Translations under genes and position numbers: made by a program
Assembly: GCA_943333125.1 (NCBI GenBank)
Contig: CALQSB010000001.1
Location: forward strand, 1-64,000
From: Chitinophaga pinensis
GTDB taxonomy: Bacteria > Bacteroidota > Bacteroidia > Chitinophagales > Chitinophagaceae
DNA length: 64,000 nucleotides
Direction of reading: 5' to 3'
The notes under the pieces: generated by a model
What the model saw: only the letters and a program-made list of their open reading frames with translations
Told to the model about the DNA's origin: nothing
Databases searched by the model: none
In this document: piece after piece, positions 54,652 through 62,518 of the stretch
Numbering within the stretch: position 1 is the first letter of the stretch
How the letters are laid out: each line of letters starts with the position of its first letter

Positions 54652-54654
54652 TGC

Positions 54655-55311
54655 ATGCAATTGAAAGCGATAGCCTCAGGTTTTGTAAGTAAAATATCTT
54701 TTCTGAACAGATCATTCGGAAAGAAAAAATTCCGTCTGCTGGATATAGGAGCAGGGAATCATTCTGCATCAAAAATAAAAAACGTATTTCCGGATTGCGA
54801 ATATCATGGAGTTGATTTGGAGCGCGACTATAACAACAGTGCATCTGATTTTGCCTTAATGTCTGGTTTTTATGAAATGGATCTTACCCGCTTAGATATG
54901 TCATCTATACCGGATAATTATTTTGATGGAATATGGATGGTTCATGTAATAGAACATTTGTATAATGGAGATGAAGTTATTTTAAAATTATTACCTAAGC
55001 TGGTCAGCGGAGGTTATTTATATATCGAATATCCAGGAATAAAAAGTACAAAGCTGCCATCAATGCATGGAAGTTTGAATTTCAAAGATGACCATACGCA
55101 TGTTCGGGTATATTCTGTAAAAGAATTGACCGTTTTACTGGAGCAAAATAATTGCAAAGTTTTAAAAGGCGGCACCAGAAGAAACATTTGGTTTATCCTG
55201 TCAATGCCTTTCAGGATAATTGGTTTTTGGATGAGAGGAAAAAAATTGCAGGGAAATATTTTTTGGGATTTTCTGGGATTTGCGGAATATGTTTGGGTGA
55301 GAAAAAATTAA
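54655..55311 (+). CDS. Class I SAM-dependent methyltransferase
   Basis: The 218-residue protein has the Rossmann-type motif [14 protein letters not shown], an acidic motif [11 protein letters not shown] and the segment [18 protein letters not shown], all typical of class I methyltransferases. The substrate cannot be inferred. The ATG at 54655 is preferred over a TTG two codons upstream. It ends by sharing TTAA (55308-55311) with the stop codon of trmD on the other strand. Confidence 0.85.
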   Translation: MQLKAIASGFVSKISFLNRSFGKKKFRLLDIGAGNHSASKIKNVFPDCEYHGVDLERDYNNSASDFALMSGFYEMDLTRLDMSSIPDNYFDGIWMVHVIEHLYNGDEVILKLLPKLVSGGYLYIEYPGIKSTKLPSMHGSLNFKDDHTHVRVYSVKELTVLLEQNNCKVLKGGTRRNIWFILSMPFRIIGFWMRGKKLQGNIFWDFLGFAEYVWVRKN

Positions 55312-55982
55312 TCCAGCAGATCAGGTCTTCTTTCTGCAGTGCGTTTCAATGCCTCGTTGTTTCGCCATTCTTCAATTAGTTTATGGTTGCCACTCATGAG
55401 TACATCGGGTACTTTCCAATCTCTGAATGTTTCAGGTCTAGAATAAACCGGTGGTGCCAGCAAATTGTCCTGAAAAGAATCTGTAAGTGCAGATGTTTCA
55501 TCATTTAAAACCCCTGGTATTAAGCGGCCAATCGAATCAGTTAGTACCGCCGCAGCAAGTTCGCCGCCACTCAATACATAGTCGCCGATTGAGATTTCTT
55601 TGGTAATAAAGTGATCCCTGAAACGCTGATCTACTCCTTTATAATGTCCGCAAATTAAAAGTAAATTATTTTTTAAGGAGAGCAAATTGGCCATTTTTTG
55701 ATTAAAGGTTTCGCCATCAGGAGTTAAAAAAATAATTTCATCATAATCGCATTTATTTTTAAGTGATTCAACAGCATTAACCAAAGGCTCAATCATCATT
55801 ACCATTCCTGCACCACCTCCAAATGGATAATCATCAACTTGTGCTCTGGCGTAAGTAGTATATTCTCTTAAGTTGATGACATTAACTTTAAGCAAACCTT
55901 TGTCTTGCGCACGCTTCATGATGGAGTGGGAGAATGGACCACTGAGTAAATCCGGTACAACTGTGATGATGTCGATTTTCAT
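55308..55982 (-). CDS. trmD: tRNA (guanine37-N1)-methyltransferase
   Basis: Methylates G37 next to the anticodon, which prevents frameshifting. The 224-residue knotted (SPOUT) enzyme has [20 protein letters not shown] at the start, [36 protein letters not shown] (SAM site with the catalytic region) and the C-terminal [19 protein letters not shown]. Its start codon is immediately downstream, on the minus strand, of a long repeat block (55988-56334), which may separate it from its promoter. Confidence 0.96.
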   Translation of the reverse strand: MKIDIITVVPDLLSGPFSHSIMKRAQDKGLLKVNVINLREYTTYARAQVDDYPFGGGAGMVMMIEPLVNAVESLKNKCDYDEIIFLTPDGETFNQKMANLLSLKNNLLLICGHYKGVDQRFRDHFITKEISIGDYVLSGGELAAAVLTDSIGRLIPGVLNDETSALTDSFQDNLLAPPVYSRPETFRDWKVPDVLMSGNHKLIEEWRNNEALKRTAERRPDLLD

Positions 55983-56334
55983 TTTTAAAAGCCCCCTTAA
56001 TCCCCCAAAGGGGGAAGTTTATTATGTTATGTTATGAAAGCCCCTTCATTTCTAGAAGGAGAAAGTATATTGCATTATGTTATCAAAACTCCCTCAATCA
56101 CTCAAAGGGAGAAGTTAATTATGTTATGTTTTAAAATCCCTTCGATCCCCCGAAGAAGAAAGTTTATTATGTTATTAAAGCCCCACGATCATCCGAAGCG
56201 ACTTTTATTTTGTTTTGTTATTTAACTGAATCCAATTTTATTAAACCTCTTAAGGTTTTTGTTTTTTTGTGTTATGTCATTAAAGTCAATGCTATCGCTT
56301 TAATTAACTCCCCCCTTTGGGGGATTTAGGGGGC
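55983..56334. repeat. C-rich tandem repeat block with inverted flanks
   Basis: Five imperfect units of 44-49 bases start at 55988, 56037, 56085, 56133 and 56177 and end near 56224. Each has AAAGCCCCTT-like, then a purine-rich AAGGGGGAAG-like part and TTATTATGTTATGTT. The first unit begins GCCCCCTTAATCCCCCAAAG, and an inverted copy (CCCTTTGGGGGATTTAGGGGGC) closes the block at 56313-56334. The gap thus looks like a 340-base element with inverted ends and an internal tandem array. No gene in it is convincing. Confidence 0.8.
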
Positions 56335-56721
56335 ATTTCCTTCCTCCAAAAATTCATCCAGATCTCTTTTGTTTTTCTTAGTAGGTCTGCCAATTTTGCT
56401 CATTCTTTTTCCAGTATTAAAAACAGCCGATTCGAATTTAATTCTTTCTATTTCTTCTACAGGAGTAATGTCAGTATAGTAATTAATGGCTTCAGCATAT
56501 TTTACGCGATTATAAAGCTTATCAACTACTTTAATCAACCATTTTTTTTCTGAAGTTTTAATTTCATATTCATCACCAGCATTAACATTTCTTGAAGCCT
56601 TTACACTTTCCCCTTTGCATTTAATCTTTCCTTTATCACAAGCTTCAGCAGCCAGATTGCGTGTTTTATACAATCTGATTGCCCAGAGAAATTTATCTAT
56701 TCTTAATTTTTCTTTTTCCAT
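56326..56721 (-). CDS. S4-domain RNA-binding protein (Hsp15-like)
   Basis: The 131-residue protein has the S4 fold: LRIDKFLWAIRLYKTRNLAA, EACDKGKIKCKGESVKASRN and the following strand, as in Hsp15, which binds stalled large ribosomal subunits. After it comes a charged helix ending RKRDLDEFLEEGNAP in the form KKNKRDLDEF. The stop codon and the last residues are made of the C-rich repeat sequence at 56326-56334, which suggests that the repeat has inserted at or overwritten the gene's end. Confidence 0.9.
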   Translation of the reverse strand: MEKEKLRIDKFLWAIRLYKTRNLAAEACDKGKIKCKGESVKASRNVNAGDEYEIKTSEKKWLIKVVDKLYNRVKYAEAINYYTDITPVEEIERIKFESAVFNTGKRMSKIGRPTKKNKRDLDEFLEEGNAP

Positions 56722-56840
56722 AAAAGAAGCTGCCTGGCAAAATTAAGTTTCTTTTTACAGCAAATACAGATTAATCATTTAGTATTTCCTAATTTTATCT
56801 TTAATAATCATTCAAAATAGCTATTCAAATTACAAAGGGT

Positions 56841-59021
56841 ATGAAAAAATTCAACAAGATAATTCTGATTGTTTTCTTTTTTTCTTTACAGTTCTCTTTT
56901 GCCCAAACCGGAATAAACTGGACAAAAGACGGTCTTAATTATATGAAATTTGATGAAGGAAATTTAGTGAAGATTGACCCAAAGAAATCCGGACAAACGA
57001 TTTTGGTAAAAAAAGAATTATTGATTCCTTTTGGTCAAAATGAATCATTGAATCCCCAATCTTATTTTTTTAACAGCGATAATACCAAGCTGCTGTTATT
57101 TGTGAATACAGCGAAAGTATGGCGATATAATACAAGAGGGGATTACTGGTTACTGGATTTAATTTCCACTAAATTGAAAAAATTAGGAAATGGGCTTTCG
57201 CCGCAATCAATGATGTTTGCAAAGTTTTCTCCTGATGGAAAAAATGTTGCTTATGTTAGTGAACATAATCTTTACTCCGAAGATATTTTGAATGGGAATA
57301 TCAAGAAACTTACGTTGGATGGTAGCCGAAAAATGATTAACGGTACCTTTGATTGGGTATATGAGGAAGAGTTTGGTTGCAGAGATGGTTTCAGATGGTC
57401 GCCCGACAGCAAACAGATTGCATACTGGCAGGTTGATGCAAATAAAATCAGGGATTATTATATGTTGAATACTACTGACTCTGTGTATTCAAAAATCATT
57501 CCTGTTGAATATCCTAAAGTAGGGGAAGCCCCTTCTCCGGTAAAAATCGGAGTGGTGTCACTCGCTAATGGCGTAACCCGCTGGATGAAAATAGAAGGAG
57601 ATCCCCGTCAAAATTATTTAACAAGAATGGAGTGGAGTGACGCCAATGAATTGATTGTTCAGCAACTAAACAGAAAACAACAAGAAAGTAAGTTGATGTT
57701 TTGCAATTCACTTGATGGTAGCGCAAGAACTTTCTGGGCCGAAAACAGTGATGCCTGGGTAGATATGAACACAGACAATCCAGTAGGATGGAATTGGGTA
57801 AATGAAAAAAAAGATTTTCTGTGGGTAAGTGAAAAAGATGGCTGGAGACATATCTATAAAATCAGCAAAGATGGTAAATCCACGGTGTTGCTTACTAAAG
57901 GAGATTACGATATCGGGCAGATTAATGCTATTGACGAAGTCAACAACTTCATTTATTTTTCCGCATCTCCAAATAATGCTACACAATTATATTTATATAG
58001 AGTTCACATAAACAATCTCTCTAAGCTTAACAAAGAAGATCCTGCTGAGTTAGTAAGTGGAAATAATCTTAAAGGAACACACCGGTATGAAATTTCTCCA
58101 AATTGCAAAATAGCTTTTCATAAATTTTCCAATTACAATACACCTGAAGTATCCGAGTGGGTTAGTTTACCTGAAAACAAAACTTTTAATGCTGAAAACA
58201 GCATAGCCAAAACAATAAAAATAAATTCAGATATCAATGTTGAGTATTTAAAAATACAAACTGTTGACAATATTGAATTGGACGCATGGATCAACAAGCC
58301 TAAAAATTTCAATCCGTTAAAAAAATATCCAATTGTTTTTTATGTGTACGGAGAACCTGCTGCTACAACAACAGACGACGTTTATGGCAATCATGATAAC
58401 TTTTTATATAACGGCAGTATGAGTGACGACGGATATTTACAAGTTGCTTTAGACAACAGAGGAACTCCTTCATTAAAAGGAGCTGCATGGCGAAAATCTA
58501 TTTACCGAAGAAATGGTCAGATCAACATTAGAGACATGGCGATGGGCATTAAAAAAATCCTGGAGTTTCCATTTATTGATAAAGAACGCGTGGCTGTTTG
58601 GGGATGGAGTGGAGGAGGTTCTTCCACATTACATCTTATGTTTCAGTTTCCAGAAATGTTTAAAACAGGGGTTTCAATTGCTCCTGTTTCCAACCTGCTT
58701 TACTATGATAATATTTATACAGAAAGATATATGGGATTACCCGAAGAAAATATGCAGGATTATATAAAAGGTTCTGCAATTACTTATGCTAATGGATTGA
58801 AAGGGAATTTACTTCTCATTCATGGAAGTGGCGACGATAATGTTCATTTCAGTAATGCTGAAGCATTGGTTAATGAGTTGGTGAAATTTAATAAACAATT
58901 TCAATTCATGGATTATCCAAACAGAACACACAGTATCAGTGAGGGTGAAGGAACTTTAAGGCACTTATCAAATTTGTATACAAACTTTATCAGAACCAAT
59001 TGTCCTCCTGGAGCAAAATAA
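56841..59021 (+). CDS. S9-family dipeptidyl peptidase IV
   Basis: The 726-residue exported enzyme removes dipeptides, usually Xaa-Pro, from peptide N-termini. It has a signal peptide (cut after SFAQ), a beta-propeller with the Glu motif FDWVYEEEFGCRDGFRWSPD that binds the free amino end, and an alpha/beta-hydrolase domain. The catalytic triad is Ser590 (WGWSGGGS), Asp665 (GSGDDNVHF) and His697 (RTHSIS). The gene ends directly against the stop codon of the aminotransferase on the other strand. Confidence 0.95.
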   Translation: MKKFNKIILIVFFFSLQFSFAQTGINWTKDGLNYMKFDEGNLVKIDPKKSGQTILVKKELLIPFGQNESLNPQSYFFNSDNTKLLLFVNTAKVWRYNTRGDYWLLDLISTKLKKLGNGLSPQSMMFAKFSPDGKNVAYVSEHNLYSEDILNGNIKKLTLDGSRKMINGTFDWVYEEEFGCRDGFRWSPDSKQIAYWQVDANKIRDYYMLNTTDSVYSKIIPVEYPKVGEAPSPVKIGVVSLANGVTRWMKIEGDPRQNYLTRMEWSDANELIVQQLNRKQQESKLMFCNSLDGSARTFWAENSDAWVDMNTDNPVGWNWVNEKKDFLWVSEKDGWRHIYKISKDGKSTVLLTKGDYDIGQINAIDEVNNFIYFSASPNNATQLYLYRVHINNLSKLNKEDPAELVSGNNLKGTHRYEISPNCKIAFHKFSNYNTPEVSEWVSLPENKTFNAENSIAKTIKINSDINVEYLKIQTVDNIELDAWINKPKNFNPLKKYPIVFYVYGEPAATTTDDVYGNHDNFLYNGSMSDDGYLQVALDNRGTPSLKGAAWRKSIYRRNGQINIRDMAMGIKKILEFPFIDKERVAVWGWSGGGSSTLHLMFQFPEMFKTGVSIAPVSNLLYYDNIYTERYMGLPEENMQDYIKGSAITYANGLKGNLLLIHGSGDDNVHFSNAEALVNELVKFNKQFQFMDYPNRTHSISEGEGTLRHLSNLYTNFIRTNCPPGAK

Positions 59022-60215
59022 TTAAATCTTTCCAGGATATTGATTTAATGCTTCTTCAAGAACATCCATTGCCTGATTAATGGATTCTTCATTTAACACA
59101 TAGGCAAGCCTTACTTCATTTTTACCTAAGCCAGGAGTGCTGTAAAATCCTGTTGCAGGAGCCAGCATGATCGTTGCGCCATTATGAGAAAAAGATTCTA
59201 ACAGCCACTGGCAAAATTTATCAGAATCGTCTATGGGTAAACGTGCCATAGCATAAAAAGCTCCGCCGGGATTAGGACAGAATACTCCTTTGATGGAATT
59301 AAGTCTGGTTACAATAGTATCTCTTCTGCGCTTATATTCAGCTTTAGTGGTGTCAAAATAATTATCAGGAAGATCTACAGCGGCTTCACCAAGTATTTGA
59401 GCAAAAGAAGGAGGACTTAATCTTGCCTGAGCAAATTTCATAGCGGTATCGAGCACTTCTTTATTTTTTGTTACAAATGCCCCTATTCTTCCGCCACAGG
59501 CACTATAGCGTTTGCTAATTGTATCCATTAATACAACATTGTTTTCTGCGCCTTTCAAATGCATGGCACTGGTATGTGTGCCTTCATAACAAAATTCTCT
59601 GTAGGCCTCATCAGCAAATAAAAACAGATTGTGCTTGATGATAATTTCTTTCAGCGTTTCCATTTCAGACGAACTATATAAATAACCGGTAGGATTGTTG
59701 GGATTACAAACTACAATAGCTTTTGTTCTAGGAGTAATTGCCTTCTCAAAGTCTTCAATTGGAGGAAGGGAAAACCCAGTTTCAATGCTGCTTTTGATGG
59801 GAATTACTTTTACATCAGCCTGAATAGCAAATCCATTATAATTTGCGTAAAAGGGTTCAGGAATAATAACTTCATCACCTGCATCCATACAGGCAATCAA
59901 GCCAAAAAGAATCGCTTCGCTTCCTCCTGTTGTGATAATTATATCGTTGTGGGTAACTTCAATATTATTCTTTGAATAATAATCCACAAGTTTTCTTCGG
60001 TAACTTTCATTGCCTGCGCTATGGCTATATTCTAGTACTTTGAAATCTGAATTTCTAACTGCATCCAAACAGGCTTTTGGAGTTTCTATATCGGGCTGTC
60101 CAATATTTAAATGGAATACTTTGATTCCTTTTTTCTTTGCTGCTTCTGCAAAAGGAACAAGTTTTCTTATTGGTGATGAAGGCATTTGATGCCCTCGTTT
60201 ACTTATTGATAACAT
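59022..60215 (-). CDS. Class I/II PLP-dependent aminotransferase (AspC-like)
   Basis: The 397-residue protein has LNIGQPDIETPKACLDAV near the start, the PLP-contacting ITTGGSEAILFGL, NPNNPTGYLYS, FADEAYREFCYEG and the cofactor lysine in DTISKRYSACGGRIGAF. This is the aspartate/aromatic aminotransferase group. The ATG at 60215 (MLSISKRGHQMPSSPIRKL) is preferred over an upstream ATG at 60230, because relatives start there. The precise substrates are not certain. Confidence 0.93.
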   Translation of the reverse strand: MLSISKRGHQMPSSPIRKLVPFAEAAKKKGIKVFHLNIGQPDIETPKACLDAVRNSDFKVLEYSHSAGNESYRRKLVDYYSKNNIEVTHNDIIITTGGSEAILFGLIACMDAGDEVIIPEPFYANYNGFAIQADVKVIPIKSSIETGFSLPPIEDFEKAITPRTKAIVVCNPNNPTGYLYSSSEMETLKEIIIKHNLFLFADEAYREFCYEGTHTSAMHLKGAENNVVLMDTISKRYSACGGRIGAFVTKNKEVLDTAMKFAQARLSPPSFAQILGEAAVDLPDNYFDTTKAEYKRRRDTIVTRLNSIKGVFCPNPGGAFYAMARLPIDDSDKFCQWLLESFSHNGATIMLAPATGFYSTPGLGKNEVRLAYVLNEESINQAMDVLEEALNQYPGKI

Positions 60216-60267
60216 TTGGCAAAGATACATGATGATATGATTCCTAGAATGACCTTAAATTCAATAA

Positions 60268-61146
60268 TTAGGATTCATAAAAACTTACATGGTGTTCTTT
60301 TAAAAAAGATTTAATCAAATTTACATGCAGACATTGTCCTAAATGAATAAAAGGATAATCAGAAATTTTTTTCGTTTTATTATTAATCATGATTTCTTTT
60401 TCTTCAAGATCAAAACCAAGATGAAGATGTTTAGTACTGTATTGCATTCCGTATACAATTCCATTTTCATCAAACAGAGGTCCACCACTTTGTCCACGTA
60501 ATCCTGGTGTACTCATTTCAATTCCAAAAAGGCCATTTTGAGTATCTCCTAAAAATCTTGTTACCATGCCCTCAATTGGAAATCGGGGAGATACATTTAT
60601 TCCTGATTTGGTCCATTCCAGCTCATCAGTTTCAGCATTAACCGCAAAATTGGTGAACTCTGGAAATGGAAAACCTAAACGGCAAAGAAATTTACCTTGT
60701 TTTAATTGAGTGTCATCTTTTAAAAATTTTGCACATTTTGCATATTGAATTTTTTCAAATCCATTGAATTTAATAATAGCCAGATCATGAACGGGGTGTA
60801 CCGTGATGGTAAAACTGGACATCTTATCAACACAGTCCACATAATTTGTTTTTAATTGACTTGTAGTATTTTCATTAAGGTTGTATTTGAGTTCGAGCTT
60901 ACTTAATAAATCAGCATTATTATTTATCTCTTTAAGTTCTTTTAAAAAAGACTGGTGACGGTTATTGATCTGATCTGCGGCTACAATCATTTCAGCCACA
61001 TGTTTACAGGTTATAGCATAGCCATCTTCATTTACGAAGAATAATGTTGCTGAACCCGGCATTATTTGCTTGCTTCCGTAATTACGGACAATACTATGTA
61101 TAGGTCTTGTGAAATCGGATACCGTTTCAATGGCAGTAGTAAACAT
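60268..61146 (-). CDS. Trypsin-like serine protease without a signal peptide
   Basis: The 292-residue chymotrypsin-fold protein has a complete catalytic triad: His49 (ITCKHVAE), Asp121 (HPVHDLAIIKF) and Ser220 (RGQSGGPLFDENG). Between His and Asp lies a helical, charged insertion of about 60 residues (about 52-112) that is not typical of DegP/HtrA. No signal peptide, membrane segment or PDZ domain is visible, so the protein should be cytoplasmic unless exported another way. It has its own unit bounded by the terminator at 61172. The substrate is unknown. Confidence 0.82.
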   Translation of the reverse strand: MFTTAIETVSDFTRPIHSIVRNYGSKQIMPGSATLFFVNEDGYAITCKHVAEMIVAADQINNRHQSFLKELKEINNNADLLSKLELKYNLNENTTSQLKTNYVDCVDKMSSFTITVHPVHDLAIIKFNGFEKIQYAKCAKFLKDDTQLKQGKFLCRLGFPFPEFTNFAVNAETDELEWTKSGINVSPRFPIEGMVTRFLGDTQNGLFGIEMSTPGLRGQSGGPLFDENGIVYGMQYSTKHLHLGFDLEEKEIMINNKTKKISDYPFIHLGQCLHVNLIKSFLKEHHVSFYES

Positions 61147-61171
61147 AAGTACGGTTGTTTTTCTGATAAAT

Positions 61172-61203
61172 AAAAACCCTGCAATATGCAGGGTTTTTAT
61201 TTA
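61172..61203. terminator. Terminator between the DUF1573 pair and the serine protease gene
   Basis: AAAAACCCTGCA (61172-61183) pairs with TGCAGGGTTTTT (61187-61198) around a 3-base loop. On the minus strand it ends the DUF1573 transcript; A and T runs on both sides make it potentially bidirectional. Confidence 0.9.
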
Positions 61204-61219
61204 TTGTATTAAAATTAAA

Positions 61220-61783
61220 TTATGGTTTTACGGGAGCAGTTACAGTTGTTGTAGTTAATTTTTTAGGAGAAACTTTTTTAGGTGGAGCAACTGTTGTAGA
61301 ATTTGTTTTTACTGGAACAGGAGTGGTGTTTTTTCTTGCAGGAACAACAGATACCGCTTCTTCAGTAGTAGAAGGAACAGCAACAGGAGTAGTTGAAGCC
61401 TCTTCGTTTTTAATTACTTCACCTTTAATAGTAATGCTTTTCATGTCATCACAACCTGCAAATTTTACAGTAAGATGTTTTTCAAACATGCCTAAATTTT
61501 TTGCATTGTAAGTGGCTTTAATAGCGCCTTTTGAACCTGGAGCAATTTTGTCTTTTGTATAATCGCTTATTGTACATCCACAAGTAGGATTGGCTTGTTC
61601 AATTAATAAATCTTCTTTGCCAATATTTAATACTTCAAAAATTGCTGATGTAGGATTGTCTTGTTTGATTTTACCTAAGTCAATGGTTTCTGTTTTGATT
61701 TTTGCAACATCATCAGATTTTTTCTGAGCAAATAATCCAGTTGTTAATACTAAAGCTGTAAGTGATAGTAGTAATTTTTTCAT
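61220..61783 (-). CDS. DUF1573 family exported protein with Thr/Pro/Val tail
   Basis: The 187-residue protein has a signal peptide (cut after GLFAQ) and one DUF1573 domain (about 25-125) with TIDLGKIKQDNPTSAIFEVL and NPTCGCTISDYTKDKIAPG. This Ig-like fold is common in Bacteroidota exported proteins and has no known function. The last 60 residues are low-complexity, rich in Thr, Pro, Val and Lys (for example PVAVPSTTEEAVSVVPA). It lies 37 bases after a second DUF1573 gene. Confidence 0.88.
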   Translation of the reverse strand: MKKLLLSLTALVLTTGLFAQKKSDDVAKIKTETIDLGKIKQDNPTSAIFEVLNIGKEDLLIEQANPTCGCTISDYTKDKIAPGSKGAIKATYNAKNLGMFEKHLTVKFAGCDDMKSITIKGEVIKNEEASTTPVAVPSTTEEAVSVVPARKNTTPVPVKTNSTTVAPPKKVSPKKLTTTTVTAPVKP

Positions 61784-61820
61784 TTTTTATTGTTTTTTTT
61801 TATTGAAAAATTTGATTGAA

Positions 61821-62303
61821 TCAGTCTTTTAAGTCATTTAAAGCTGCGTTGGAAGGAGCGCTTGCTGATGGTGTTTTCCAAACTTCGCCTTTAATGGTCA
61901 TTTGTTTTGTTTGATTTTCGTTATAGGTTATTGTAATAACTTTTGTAAATGGTCCTTCAGATGCTGCATTGTAGCCAACCTTTATTACACTTGATCCTCC
62001 AGCTTCTATATTCTTGTCTTTATCCCATTCTGGAGTTGTACATCCACAACTTGCCTGAACATTTACCAATTTCAAAGGTAAGGAACCTATATTGACAATT
62101 CCAAAATTATGATGAACTGGTTTTCCCTGAGGAATTTTGCCGAAATCAAAAACGTCTTCTTTAAGGACAAGTGAACTATCAGCAACTGAAGCAGCATTAA
62201 CTTCGCTTACAATAGCCTGAGAATCATGTTGATGACCATCATGCTGTGCATAAATGGTCAAATTCAAGACACACAAATATGTAATAATTACAAGTTTTTT
62301 CAT
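61821..62303 (-). CDS. DUF1573 family exported protein with His-rich N-terminus
   Basis: The 160-residue protein starts at the ATG at 62303, where a signal peptide begins (MKKLVIITYLCVLNLTIYAQ). A longer frame to 62345 would add 14 residues before it. The mature N-terminus reads HDGHQHDS, which could bind a metal. A DUF1573 domain follows with FDFGKIPQGKPVHHNFGIVN and ASCGCTTPEWDKDKNIEAGG. It is the first gene of the tandem pair and is likely co-transcribed with the next. Confidence 0.87.
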   Translation of the reverse strand: MKKLVIITYLCVLNLTIYAQHDGHQHDSQAIVSEVNAASVADSSLVLKEDVFDFGKIPQGKPVHHNFGIVNIGSLPLKLVNVQASCGCTTPEWDKDKNIEAGGSSVIKVGYNAASEGPFTKVITITYNENQTKQMTIKGEVWKTPSASAPSNAALNDLKD

Positions 62304-62494
62304 ATAGCTATTCCCAAAATGCGATGATAAAGATACAAAAACCATTTACATATAGGTAATTTTAATGAAGGTTTGCAGTATTTTAACAAACTAATAATCT
62401 AATTCAGTAAGGTTAATCCCAAGGCTTCAAAATTCAATTTCTTTCTGTCATGGGCTAAGCTTAATTTAAATGTCATTTAAATGCCCGAAAATGT

Positions 62495-62502
62495 TATTTT
62501 TG
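62495..62502 (+). promoter_or_regulatory. -7 box of the 2-oxoacid dehydrogenase E1 gene
   Basis: TATTTTTG fits TAnnTTTG and lies 16 bases before the ATG at 62519. The sequence at the -33 distance is not a clear TTG. Confidence 0.45.
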
Positions 62503-62518
62503 GCATTCATAATAGTTT

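Noticed and set aside
55988-56224. Possible CRISPR array
   Set aside because: The units follow each other directly with no unique spacers, they are degenerate along their whole length, and no cas gene is nearby.
56034-56225. A 63-codon open frame on the plus strand inside the trmD-S4 gap
   Set aside because: It is built entirely from the 48-base tandem units, so the protein would be a simple repeat by-product; no conserved start or family resemblance.
60268-61146. Part of a defence system
   Set aside because: A trypsin-like domain can be a defence effector, but no sensor, NTPase or other defence gene is adjacent and the neighbours are housekeeping genes.
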